Assembly (NCBI RefSeq): GCF_029840925.1
Contig: NZ_JAOCDM010000019.1
Coordinates: forward strand, 1 to 64,000
DNA length: 64,000 bases
Reading direction: 5' to 3'
From: Pseudomonas sp. GD03858
Lineage (GTDB): Bacteria; Pseudomonadota; Gammaproteobacteria; Pseudomonadales; Pseudomonadaceae
Shown here piece by piece: positions 42,385 to 50,432 of this stretch. Position 1 is the stretch's first letter; every line of letters begins with the position of its first letter. Below the pieces are notes generated by a model. The model ran no database searches and was not told the DNA's origin. It was given only the letters and a program-made list of their open reading frames with translations. The position numbers were made by a program, and so were the translations under genes.

Positions 42385-44697
42385 TCAGAACTCGACCGAG
42401 GTCTGCAGGTATAGAGTACGGGGTTCGCCCACGTACTTGCCCTTGTTGTTGTCGTCGAACGAGCGGGTGTAGTACTCGCGGTTGAACAGGTTCTTCACTC
42501 CCACCGCCACCTTGAGGTTCGAAAGCGTAGGCCCGAAGTCGTAGCCGGCGCGGGTGCTGACCAGCATGTAGCCGGGTATGCGCCCGGTGCTGCCGTCGGC
42601 GCTCTCGCGGCTGGTGTTGGCGTTGTCGGCGTACTGGCTGCTCTGGAAGCTGCTGTCCAGGTTCAGCTGCCACGGGCCCTGGGTGTAGCCCACGCCCAGC
42701 GTGCCTTTGTGGCGGGACGAGAACGGTACCTGGTTGCCCTTGTTCGGCCCGTCTTCGCGAATGCTGGCGTCGACGAAGGCGTAGCCGGCGTGCACGTCGA
42801 ACCCGGCCAGCGCCGGGCTGAGGCCGTCGAGGGCGTAGCGCAGGCTGGTCTCGATGCCCTGGTGGCGGGTTTCGCCGCGGGCGATCACCGAGTCGTTGGT
42901 CTGGTTGCTTTCGTACTGGTTGTCGAAGTTGATCAGAAATGCGCCGATTTCCGCCTGCAGGTCGCCATTGTCGTAGCGCGTGCCGACTTCCCAGGTGCGT
43001 GCCTTCTCCGGTTTCACCTCGCCGCTGCTGACCCGGTTGGGCATCTGGCTGTACTGCACGCTGCCGAACGAGCCTTCGGTGTTGGCGTAGAGGTTCCAGT
43101 TGTCGGTCAGGTGGTACATCACGTTGAGCGCCGGCAGCGCGGTGTTGTAGCTGCCCTGGTAGCGCTGGCCGCTGAGCTTGTTGCTCTGCTCGGAATCGAT
43201 CATTTCGTAGCGGATGCCCGGGGTGATGGTCCAGCGCCCGATGTCGATGCGATCGTCCAGGTAGATCGCGTGGGCTTCGGTGCCGCCACGGGTATCGCGG
43301 TCGTTGCGGCTGGCGCTGCTTGGCAGGCGGTTGGCGTTGCTCGGCTCGCGGTAGCGCAGTTCGTGGCCAGCTTCGTTGACGTAGCGGTAGCCGATGCCCA
43401 GTTCGTGCCAGCTGTCGCCCAGGGCGACGCCTTGGGAGAAGCGGGTCTCGATGCCGCGCACCCAGTATTCGCGCGGTGACAGCGAGACGAAGCTGCCCTG
43501 GTCGAGGTAGCCGCTGCGCAGGGTCTTGGTGAAGAAGCTGTTGACGCTGAACTGGCGGTCGTCCTGCTTGTAGTCGTAGCCGAAGTTGAACAGCGTGCGG
43601 CGGCCCCAGAACTTGTCCTTGAGGCGGGTCGACTGGTACGGATCGGCGTCGAAGTCGGCGCTGCTCAGGCCACCGGGCATCTGCGCCTCGCCCTCGTAGT
43701 ACTGGGCCATGGCGTGCAGGCTGTTGGCCTCGTCGAGCTGCAGCTTGCCCTTGAGCATCAGGTCGTCGATCTGCGTGTCGCTGTGCTCGCGCCAGTCGCC
43801 GCCACGCGTGCCGGAGTAGAGCAGCGCGCCGCCCAGGCCGTTGGCGTTGGTGCCGCCGACCAGCAGGTTGGCGCTGTTCTTGAAGCCATCGTGGCTGGAC
43901 GACGGGCTGACCTGGTTCTGCATCGCCGCCTTGAACGTCGCTTGCTCGGGAATGGCGCGGGTCACGAAGTTGACGATGCCGCCGACGTTCTGCGGGCCGT
44001 AGCGCACCGCGCCGCCACCGCGCACCACGTCCACCGCGTCCATGTTGCCCAGGCTGATCGGCGCCAGCGACAGCTGCGGCTGGCCGTAGGGCGCGAAGGG
44101 CACCGGGATGCCGTCCATCAGCACGGTGGAGCGCGACGCCAGGCGCGGGTTGAGCCCGCGAATGCCGAAGTTCAGCGCCAAGTCGTGGCTGCCGGTGCCG
44201 TTGTTCTCCGGGGCGTTGACGCCGGGGATGCGGTTGAGCACTTCGCGGGCGCTGCTGGCGCCGCTGCGCTCGAACTCCTCGCGGCGCACCACGTCGCGGG
44301 CGCCGGGGTGTTCGAAGACGTTGTCCTGGCGCGCGTCGGCCAGCCAGTCGCCGACCACGGTCGAGGCGCCCAGCTCCATGGCCGCGTCCTGGCCGGTGGC
44401 CTGCACCGGTTGCAGGCTGTAGGCGTTGTCGGTCTCCCGGCGCGCCTGCAGGCCGCTGCCGCGCAACAGCGTGTCGAGGCCTTGGCCGACCTCGTACTGG
44501 CCCTCAAGGCCAGGGCTATCCAGGCCTTGGGTCAGTGCCGGGCTGAACGAGATCAGCGCGCCGCTTTCGCGGCCGAACTGGGTCAGGGCCTGTTCCAGGG
44601 TGCCGGAGGCGATGTGGTAATCGCGGGATTCGCCGGCCAGGGCGAACGGCGCGGCGAGGATCAGGGCGTAGGCGAGGGGGCTGGGGCGCAGGGGCAT
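42385..44697 (-). CDS. FecA-type TonB-dependent outer membrane receptor
   Basis: A 770-residue outer membrane transporter. The signal peptide (LAYALILAAPFALA) is followed by an N-terminal STN signalling domain (residues about 25-75, YHIASGTLEQALTQFGRESG), which transmits occupancy to FecR. The plug domain contains NRIPGVNAPENNGTGSHD and DVVRGGGAVRYGPQNVGG, very like FecA, and the beta-barrel ends in Phe (LQTSVEF). The likely ligand is ferric citrate or another ferric chelate. It lies downstream of its fecI-fecR pair on the same strand with a 186-bp gap containing a REP unit. Confidence 0.92.
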   Translation of the reverse strand: MPLRPSPLAYALILAAPFALAGESRDYHIASGTLEQALTQFGRESGALISFSPALTQGLDSPGLEGQYEVGQGLDTLLRGSGLQARRETDNAYSLQPVQATGQDAAMELGASTVVGDWLADARQDNVFEHPGARDVVRREEFERSGASSAREVLNRIPGVNAPENNGTGSHDLALNFGIRGLNPRLASRSTVLMDGIPVPFAPYGQPQLSLAPISLGNMDAVDVVRGGGAVRYGPQNVGGIVNFVTRAIPEQATFKAAMQNQVSPSSSHDGFKNSANLLVGGTNANGLGGALLYSGTRGGDWREHSDTQIDDLMLKGKLQLDEANSLHAMAQYYEGEAQMPGGLSSADFDADPYQSTRLKDKFWGRRTLFNFGYDYKQDDRQFSVNSFFTKTLRSGYLDQGSFVSLSPREYWVRGIETRFSQGVALGDSWHELGIGYRYVNEAGHELRYREPSNANRLPSSASRNDRDTRGGTEAHAIYLDDRIDIGRWTITPGIRYEMIDSEQSNKLSGQRYQGSYNTALPALNVMYHLTDNWNLYANTEGSFGSVQYSQMPNRVSSGEVKPEKARTWEVGTRYDNGDLQAEIGAFLINFDNQYESNQTNDSVIARGETRHQGIETSLRYALDGLSPALAGFDVHAGYAFVDASIREDGPNKGNQVPFSSRHKGTLGVGYTQGPWQLNLDSSFQSSQYADNANTSRESADGSTGRIPGYMLVSTRAGYDFGPTLSNLKVAVGVKNLFNREYYTRSFDDNNKGKYVGEPRTLYLQTSVEF

Positions 44698-44792
44698 GTG
44701 GCGAAGGTCCTGTGACGAGAGGGTTCTGCCTTCTCTGTCACGCGAGGTTCGGGAAATGGCTCAGGTGATTGAAAAGAATTTCAGCAGGAGCC

Positions 44793-44820
44793 CGTGGGAG
44801 CGGGCTTGCCCCGCGATGGC
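44793..44820. repeat. Single REP element between fecA-like and fecR genes
   Basis: gtgggagcgggcttgccccg followed by cgatggc. Its place inside the fec unit may attenuate transcription before the receptor gene. Confidence 0.75.
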
Positions 44821-44883
44821 GATGCAAGGCACTCACGAGGCAAGAAGCACCAACGCTCACAGGCCATGACCATCACTCGCTGT

Positions 44884-45810
44884 TCAGCCGGTTGACGCAG
44901 CCTCGAGCGACACCCAGTAGCGGGTGAACCGCCGCACCTTCACCGGCAGCGCCACCTCCAGCATCTCCAGGATCCGCTCACTGTCTGCCAGTGGATACGA
45001 CCCGGAAATCCGCAGGTCGGCCACCCGTTCGCTGCAACCGAGCTGCCCGAGCCGGTAGCGCGACAGTTCGGCGAGAAAGTCCGTCAGGCGCATCTGCGAC
45101 ACCACCAGCATGCCGTCGACCCAGGCCGCGCGGTTCGGGTCCAGCGGCGCGACCGCCTGCCAGCCATCCGCGGCGAAGCGCGCCTGGTGGCCGGCCAGCA
45201 ACGCCGTGCCCGCCACGCTGGCACTGCCGCTGAACACCGACACCAGGCTGAAACCGTCGAACTGGCGTACGTCGAAGCGACCGCTGTCCAGGCGCAACTC
45301 GCCCTGGGCCGTGTGCAGGCGCAACGGTCGCGGGTCGCTGTTCACCTCCAGCAGCAGCTCGCCCTCCAGCAGCCGCACCCGGCGTTGTTCGCTGTCGAAG
45401 CGCACATCGGCGGCGCTGCGGGTGTTCAGGTGCAGTTGGCTGCCGTCATCGAGCGCCAGATGCCGCCGTTGTCCCACCGGGCTGCGGTAGTCGGCCAGCA
45501 GCCCCGGCACTGGATTGTGCCCGTGCAGGCCCAGCCCGGTGGCGCTGGCCAGCCCTGTCAGCAGCAGTGCCTTGAGCGCTCGGCGCCGGGCCGGGGAGGG
45601 CGGTGCCTCGAGGGTCGCATGAACCACGGGCGAGGCCACCCCGCGCAGACGTTGGTTGACCTGCTGGATATGCGCCCAGGCCCGCTGGTGCTCGCTGTCG
45701 GCCAGCAACCAGCGTTCCAGGGCCTGCTGCTGGTCGAAGCCGGCGCTCTGCGATTCGATCAGCCAATGCACCGCCTGCTCGGCGATATGTGGGGCGAACG
45801 CGCTGTTCAC
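44884..45810 (-). CDS. FecR-type anti-sigma regulator
   Basis: A 308-residue regulator with a cytoplasmic N-terminal DUF4880-like region (AVHWLIESQSAGFDQQQALERWL) that binds the sigma factor. A membrane helix lies near residues 72-90 (LKALLLTGLASATGLGL). The periplasmic FecR domain (GQRRHLALDDGSQLHLNTRS) then receives the signal from the receptor's STN domain. Start is a GTG overlapping the sigma-factor stop by 4 bp. Acts with the preceding FecI-like and following FecA-like proteins. Confidence 0.92.
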   Translation of the reverse strand: MNSAFAPHIAEQAVHWLIESQSAGFDQQQALERWLLADSEHQRAWAHIQQVNQRLRGVASPVVHATLEAPPSPARRRALKALLLTGLASATGLGLHGHNPVPGLLADYRSPVGQRRHLALDDGSQLHLNTRSAADVRFDSEQRRVRLLEGELLLEVNSDPRPLRLHTAQGELRLDSGRFDVRQFDGFSLVSVFSGSASVAGTALLAGHQARFAADGWQAVAPLDPNRAAWVDGMLVVSQMRLTDFLAELSRYRLGQLGCSERVADLRISGSYPLADSERILEMLEVALPVKVRRFTRYWVSLEAASTG

Positions 45811-46301
45811 AGGGCGAAGTAGCAGCGCAGGGCTGCCTTGTGCAGGTAGCGCTTGACCGTCGCCAGCGAGATGCCCAGCTCACGGGCGATCTCGCCCTGG
45901 CCCAGGCCATCGACCTGGGCCAGCAGGAAGGCGCGCTTGACCAGCGGCGGCAGGCCATCGAGCAGGCGGTCGAGCTCGAGCAGGGTGTCGAAGATGATCG
46001 CCTTCTGCTCTTCGCTGGGCGCCACTTGTTCGGGGAGTTGTGCCAGGGCCTCGAGGTAGGCGCGCTCCAGTTCCAGGCGGCGGAAGTGGTTGCACAGCAC
46101 GCGCTTGGCCACGGTGGTGAGGAAGGCGCGGGGTTCGACCAGTTGCGGCGCTTCGCGCGCCTGGAGCAGGCGCACATAGGTGTCCTGGGCCAGATCGGCG
46201 GCGCTGTGCGGGCAGCCCAGGCGCCGCCGCAGCCAGCCGGTCAGCCAGCTGTGATGGGCGAGGTAGAGACCTTCGACGGTGGAAGAGAGGGCGCTGGGCA
46301 C
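45807..46301 (-). CDS. FecI-type ECF sigma factor
   Basis: A 164-residue extracytoplasmic-function sigma factor: region 2 (SAADLAQDTYVRLLQARE) and region 4 (QVDGLGQGEIARELGISLAT) are clear. It should direct RNA polymerase to the promoter of the downstream receptor gene when the ferric ligand is bound outside. The start is a GTG at 46301 with GGAG eight bases upstream. A Fur-box-like site is about 40 bp upstream, consistent with iron repression. Confidence 0.93.
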   Translation of the reverse strand: MPSALSSTVEGLYLAHHSWLTGWLRRRLGCPHSAADLAQDTYVRLLQAREAPQLVEPRAFLTTVAKRVLCNHFRRLELERAYLEALAQLPEQVAPSEEQKAIIFDTLLELDRLLDGLPPLVKRAFLLAQVDGLGQGEIARELGISLATVKRYLHKAALRCYFAL

Positions 46302-46338
46302 CGATGCGACTCCGGCGCCAGGTAGCGCAACTGGAAGT

Positions 46339-46354
46339 AAGAATTGTTCGCATT
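46339..46354 (-). promoter_or_regulatory. Fur-box-like site for the minus-strand fecI
   Basis: On the minus strand AATGCGAACAATTCTT matches about 10 of 16 positions of the Fur consensus core (AATGATAATCATTATC). It lies about 40 bp upstream of the fecI start. Confidence 0.5.
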
Positions 46355-46451
46355 GTATTCATCCGTCCGGTGTTCGGCAATCGATGCCGATATCCGGGCG
46401 TTCACTGCGCGATGGTTCAGCCTGGCAACTCATCTCTGATGTTTTGCCTGT

Positions 46452-46470
46452 GAGAATTAAAATCATTACT
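46452..46470 (+). promoter_or_regulatory. Fur box upstream of the DUF3649-PepSY operon
   Basis: GAGAATTAAAATCATTACT matches 14 of 19 positions of the classical Fur consensus. It lies 30 bp before the first gene of the plus-strand iron operon. Confidence 0.7.
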
Positions 46471-46499
46471 ATTGCAGCCCCGCCCCTCGGACCCTCGCC

Positions 46500-46805
46500 A
46501 TGAACAGCAAAGCCGCCGGCATCCCCTTGAGCTACCGCCTGGCCGTGACCTCGCGCAGTCTGGCCGCGTTGCTGGGCGGCTACCTGCTGGCGTCCATGGC
46601 CAGCATCGCCATCGCCCTGCTCGCGCCCATGGCCCAGGTCGATGCCGCGCTGACCGGCATGATGCTGTCGTTCGTGGTCTATCTGCTGGCCTTTCTCTGG
46701 TGCTTCGCCTGCCGCAGCGCCTGGCGGGCCTGGCTCGGCGTGCTGCTGCCGAGCCTGGCGCTGGGGTTGATCAATGGCCTGGCCTATTGGATGAAACAGC
46801 CATGA
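46500..46805 (+). CDS. DUF3649 small membrane protein (iron uptake)
   Basis: A 101-residue protein with three hydrophobic helices (SLAALLGGYLLASMASIAIAL, GMMLSFVVYLLAFLWCF, VLLPSLALGLINGLAYW). It has the length and placement of the DUF3649 proteins found beside PepSY-type inner-membrane reductases in siderophore loci. Probably part of a membrane complex that reduces or receives ferric-siderophore iron. Its stop overlaps the next start by 4 bp (ATGA). Confidence 0.8.
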   Translation: MNSKAAGIPLSYRLAVTSRSLAALLGGYLLASMASIAIALLAPMAQVDAALTGMMLSFVVYLLAFLWCFACRSAWRAWLGVLLPSLALGLINGLAYWMKQP

Positions 46806-48364
46806 AAGAGGGCTTGCGCCAGGCCATGGCCTGGCTACACACCTGGACCGGCCTGATCTTCGGCTGGCTGCTGTTCGCCATTTTCCTCACCGGAACGCTG
46901 TCGTACTTCAAGGACGAGATCAGCCACTGGACCCAGCCCGAGGTCCAGTTTCACCCCTTGGACCCGGTGGCCAGCCTCGGCATGGCCCAGCGCTATCTCG
47001 AAGCCAACGCCGGCCATGCCAGCACCTGGTTCATTCGCCTGCCCAGCGAGCGCGATGCCGCCCTCGGTGTCACCTGGCGCGACCCCAACGGCGTCGGTCG
47101 CGCGGCTTTCACCAACAAGGCGCTGGACGCGCGCAGCGGCGAGGCGGTCGAGGCGCGTGACACGCGCGGTGGCGAGTTCTTCTACCGCTTCCACTTCCAG
47201 CTGCAGATGCCCCATCCATGGGGGCGCTGGCTGTCGACTTTCTGCGCCTTCATCATGCTGCTGGGGCTGGTCACCGGGATCATCACCCACAAGAAGATCT
47301 TCAAGGAGTTCTTCACCTTCCGCCCCGGCAAGGGCCAGCGTTCCTGGCTCGACGGGCACAACGCCATCGGCGTGCTGGTGCTGCCGTTCCACCTGATGAT
47401 CAGCTACAGCAGCCTGGTGATCTTCATGTACATGGTCATGCCGGCCGGCATCCTGGCCAGCTACGGCGACAGCGATGGTTACTTCAACGACCTGTTCGGG
47501 CGTGACGAGGTGGTCAGCGCTGCCGCCCAGCCGGCGCCGCTGGTGCCGTTGACCGAGTTGTACGCCAAGGTCCAGGCACATGCGCCGGGGGCGCGGATGG
47601 GCTTCATCCAGGTGCTGAACCCCGGTGATCGCAATGCCCGGGTCAACTTCTCCTGGACGCCCGCGGACAGCGTCGCCTATTCGCGCAGCGCCACCTGGAC
47701 CTTCGACGGCAGCAGCGGCGCACTGCTTCAGCAAGGTACGCCGGAAAGCGCGGCGATGAAGACCTCTTTCACCCTGGTCGGCCTGCACATGGGCAACTTC
47801 GCCGGGCCCTGGCTGCGCTGGCTGTACTTCGTGTTCGGCGTGGCCGGCACGGCGGTGATCGGCACCGGCCTGGTGATGTGGCTGGGCAAGCGCCAGCTCA
47901 AGCATGCCAAGAGCGCGCGCATGCCCGGCGAGCTGCGCCTGGTCGAAGTGCTGAACATCGCCGGCATGAGCGGCCTGCTGCTGGGCGTGGCGGCGTTCTT
48001 CTGGACCAATCGCCTGCTGCCGGTAGGCCTGGAAGGGCGCGCCGACTGGGAAATCGATGCGTTCTTCCTGGCCTGGGGGCTGTCGTTGCTGCACGCCATG
48101 CTGCGGCCGGGGCGTCGCGCCTGGGGCGAGCAGTTGCTGCTGGGCGCGCTGGCGTTCGCCTTGCTGCCGCTGCTCAATGCCCTGACCACCGGCAAGGGCC
48201 TGGACCATTCCATCGCCACGGGCGACTGGGTCATGGCCGGGTTCGACCTCACCGCGCTGGCGACCGGGCTGTTCCTGGCCTGGGCGGCTGGCAAGATGCT
48301 GCGCGCGCCCAAGCCTGCGCCCAAGCGTGCGCCACGCGCGGTGAAAACCGTGGAGGCGAGCTGA
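46802..48364 (+). CDS. PepSY-associated membrane protein (PiuB/FoxB-like)
   Basis: A 520-residue inner-membrane protein with four or more PepSY_TM helices: an N-terminal HTWTGLIFGWLLFAIFLTG, a conserved LVTGIITHKKIFKEFFTFRP loop, and DGHNAIGVLVLPFHLMISYS with likely heme-binding histidines. A C-terminal cluster of further helices follows the TLVGLHMGNFAGPWLRW segment. Relatives (FoxB, PiuB, FegB) are thought to reduce siderophore-bound iron in the periplasm. The ATG at 46802 is coupled to the DUF3649 gene, and the stop touches the next ATG. Confidence 0.9.
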   Translation: MKEGLRQAMAWLHTWTGLIFGWLLFAIFLTGTLSYFKDEISHWTQPEVQFHPLDPVASLGMAQRYLEANAGHASTWFIRLPSERDAALGVTWRDPNGVGRAAFTNKALDARSGEAVEARDTRGGEFFYRFHFQLQMPHPWGRWLSTFCAFIMLLGLVTGIITHKKIFKEFFTFRPGKGQRSWLDGHNAIGVLVLPFHLMISYSSLVIFMYMVMPAGILASYGDSDGYFNDLFGRDEVVSAAAQPAPLVPLTELYAKVQAHAPGARMGFIQVLNPGDRNARVNFSWTPADSVAYSRSATWTFDGSSGALLQQGTPESAAMKTSFTLVGLHMGNFAGPWLRWLYFVFGVAGTAVIGTGLVMWLGKRQLKHAKSARMPGELRLVEVLNIAGMSGLLLGVAAFFWTNRLLPVGLEGRADWEIDAFFLAWGLSLLHAMLRPGRRAWGEQLLLGALAFALLPLLNALTTGKGLDHSIATGDWVMAGFDLTALATGLFLAWAAGKMLRAPKPAPKRAPRAVKTVEAS

Positions 48365-48690
48365 TGCTGGCGATCGCCCTGATCGGCTTCGCCGGTTTCG
48401 CCGGCCTGTGCCTGGCCATGGACAAGCATTTCAGCGACCTGCTCGGACGCAAGCCCACGGCGTTCCAGCTGCGCGCCCTGCGCCTGGGCGGCTGGGCGTT
48501 GCTGCTGCTGTCGGTGGTCCTGGCCGTGCATTGGCGTGGTTGGGCCTTGGGCCTGGTGGAGTGGATCGCGGTGCTGATGGCCGGGGTGACGCTATGGGTA
48601 TTCGCGCTGCCCTATCAACCGCGCCTGCTGCTTGGCCTGGCAGCGGCCAGCCTGGTGCTCGGGCCGCTGCTGGCCGTGCTGGCGGTGTAG
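48364..48690 (+). CDS. DUF3325 small membrane protein
   Basis: A 108-residue protein with three helices and the segment LCLAMDKHFSDLLGR typical of DUF3325. It is regularly found with DUF3649 and PepSY_TM genes in iron loci. Function unknown, probably a subunit of the same inner-membrane complex. Its ATG overlaps the preceding stop by one base (TGATG). Confidence 0.82.
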   Translation: MLAIALIGFAGFAGLCLAMDKHFSDLLGRKPTAFQLRALRLGGWALLLLSVVLAVHWRGWALGLVEWIAVLMAGVTLWVFALPYQPRLLLGLAAASLVLGPLLAVLAV

Positions 48691-48694
48691 GGCG

Positions 48695-49252
48695 GTGAGC
48701 GAGCCGGGCGCCGACAACGGCAGTGGCCGGGCGCGTTTTCTCCAGGTGTTCCTCGCCCAGCGCGCGCGCATGGAGGCGCTGGTCAGCCGGCGCATCGGCT
48801 GCCGCGCCACGGCCTCGGACCTGGTCCAGGACCTGTTCCTGCGTTTCTGGCGTCGCCCCGAGGTGCAGGTCGAGGCGCTCGATACCTACCTGTTGCGCAG
48901 TGCCAGCAACCTGGCCATCGACCATCTGCGCAGCGAAGGCACGCGGGATCGCGCCACCGAGGGCCTGCACAACGCTGATGATCCGGCGTGCGCCCCGGCA
49001 CCCGAACAGGCCCTGGAAGTCGACCACGACCTGCAGCGCATCGAGGCGGCCCTGCGCGCCTTGCCCGAGCGTACCCGGCAGATCTTCCTGCTCAACCGCA
49101 TCCATGGCTGTACCTACGGTGAGATCGCCAAGGCCATGCAGCTGTCCCAGAGCGCAGTGGAAAAGCATATGATGCGCGCCCTCGAAGCGTGCAAGGCGAG
49201 CGTCGCCGAACCCGCATCCCCACTGCGCCGGCCAGGGAGCGCCCGTCGATGA
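48695..49252 (+). CDS. FecI-type ECF sigma factor (second system)
   Basis: A 185-residue ECF sigma factor with region 2 (ATASDLVQDLFLRFWRRPE, SNLAIDHLRSEG) and region 4 (RIHGCTYGEIAKAMQLSQSA, EKHMMRALEAC). The start is taken as the GTG at 48695, five bases past the DUF3325 stop; the next in-frame ATG would delete part of region 1.2/2. It should drive the siderophore receptor gene two positions downstream. Overlaps fecR by 4 bp. Confidence 0.9.
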   Translation: MSEPGADNGSGRARFLQVFLAQRARMEALVSRRIGCRATASDLVQDLFLRFWRRPEVQVEALDTYLLRSASNLAIDHLRSEGTRDRATEGLHNADDPACAPAPEQALEVDHDLQRIEAALRALPERTRQIFLLNRIHGCTYGEIAKAMQLSQSAVEKHMMRALEACKASVAEPASPLRRPGSARR

Positions 49253-50220
49253 ATGTTGAACAGCCGATCAGCGCCGAACAGTCCCAGGCGGCCCTGCGCT
49301 GGCTGGGACGTATCCAGCAGCAGCCGGCGCAGGCGCAGGGCGCGGCGTTCAAGCGCTGGCTGCTGGAGCACCCGGCCCATCGCCAGGCCTATGCCGAGGC
49401 CCAGGCGCTGTGGCGGCTGAGCGAAGTACCGGCGGCGCGGCTGGCGCTCGAGGAACGGGACAGCCTGCAGCAGTACCTCGAGGCGATGAACCGACCATCC
49501 CGCCGACGCCCCTGGCGCGGCCTGGCGGTCGCGGCCTGCCTGGTGCTGGCGCTGGGTTGCGCGGCGGGCTGGCAGCCACAGTCCTGGCTGCAGGACCTGC
49601 GCGCCGACTACACCAGCGGCGAGCGAGTGCGCCAGGTGACCCTGGCGGACCGTTCGCAGCTCACGCTGGACGCCGGCAGCGCCGTGGTGGTGGATTTCGA
49701 CCATGGCGAGCGGCGCGTGCGGCTACTGCGGGGCGCAGCGTTCTTCGAAGTGACCCATACCGGCCAGCCGTTCATGGTCGAGGCCAATGGCGGTGAGGTG
49801 CGCGTGCTGGGTACCCAGTTCGAAGTTCGCGACCAGAATCAAGGCGCCTTGGTCACGGTGCGCAGCGGGCGGGTGGCGGTCACGGCGGGGCCGGGCCAGA
49901 TGCCCCGGGAGCTGACGGCCAACCAGCAATTGGCCTATGCCGCGGGCGAGGCCGGCGCCGTCGAGGTCGCGGACAGCGAAAGCCGCCTGGCCTGGCGCCA
50001 GGGTTGGCTGAACTACTACCAAGTACCGCTGGGGCAGGTGGTCGAGGACCTCGGGCGCTATTACCCCGGGCGGATCCTGCTGCTCGACGGTGATCTGGCG
50101 CAGCGTAAGGTCAGTGGCAGTTTCCCGCTGGAAGAGCCGCTGGCGGCGCTGGACTCGCTGGGCAAGGTCATGGGCTTTTCGCGGCAGACACTGCTGGGGC
50201 GACTGACCGTATTGCGTTGA
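49249..50220 (+). CDS. FecR-type anti-sigma regulator (second system)
   Basis: A 323-residue sigma regulator. The N-terminal domain (SQAALRWLGRIQQQPAQAQG, FKRWLLEHPAHRQAYAEAQA) binds the sigma factor. One membrane helix lies near residues 87-105 (GLAVAACLVLALGCAAGW). The periplasmic FecR domain (GERVRQVTLADRSQLTLDAG) and a C-terminal secretin/STN-like segment (YPGRILLLDGDLAQRKVSGS) follow. ATGA overlap with the sigma gene. Followed by a REP pair, then the receptor gene. Confidence 0.93.
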   Translation: MNVEQPISAEQSQAALRWLGRIQQQPAQAQGAAFKRWLLEHPAHRQAYAEAQALWRLSEVPAARLALEERDSLQQYLEAMNRPSRRRPWRGLAVAACLVLALGCAAGWQPQSWLQDLRADYTSGERVRQVTLADRSQLTLDAGSAVVVDFDHGERRVRLLRGAAFFEVTHTGQPFMVEANGGEVRVLGTQFEVRDQNQGALVTVRSGRVAVTAGPGQMPRELTANQQLAYAAGEAGAVEVADSESRLAWRQGWLNYYQVPLGQVVEDLGRYYPGRILLLDGDLAQRKVSGSFPLEEPLAALDSLGKVMGFSRQTLLGRLTVLR

Positions 50221-50226
50221 CCTGTG

Positions 50227-50322
50227 CCGACGCCATCGCGGGGCAAGTCGCATCGGCGTACCGCCGCTCCCACGAGCCAGACACAAGCTGCGTGGGAGCG
50301 GGTTTACCCGCGATGGCGTCGG
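50227..50322. repeat. Inverted REP pair with interrupted left arm
   Basis: The right arm is a standard unit (gtgggagcgggtttacccgc). The left arm reads gcggggcaag, then about 14 extra bases (tcgcatcggcgtac), then cgccgctcccacg, so the normally continuous REP stem is split. Confidence 0.7.
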
Positions 50323-50432
50323 TACGGCAAAAAAATCCGATCAGGCGATGAGGTATCCCACCGCGGCATACGTGTAGTGAGTGGAAGTGCGATTCATTCG
50401 CAAACGATCATCCCTCTCACAGGTCAGCGTCC

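Noticed and set aside
50380..50420. Possible Fur box just before the second siderophore receptor
   Set aside because: gcgattcattcgc is a short dyad but matches the Fur consensus poorly; the receptor is more likely driven by the upstream ECF sigma factor.
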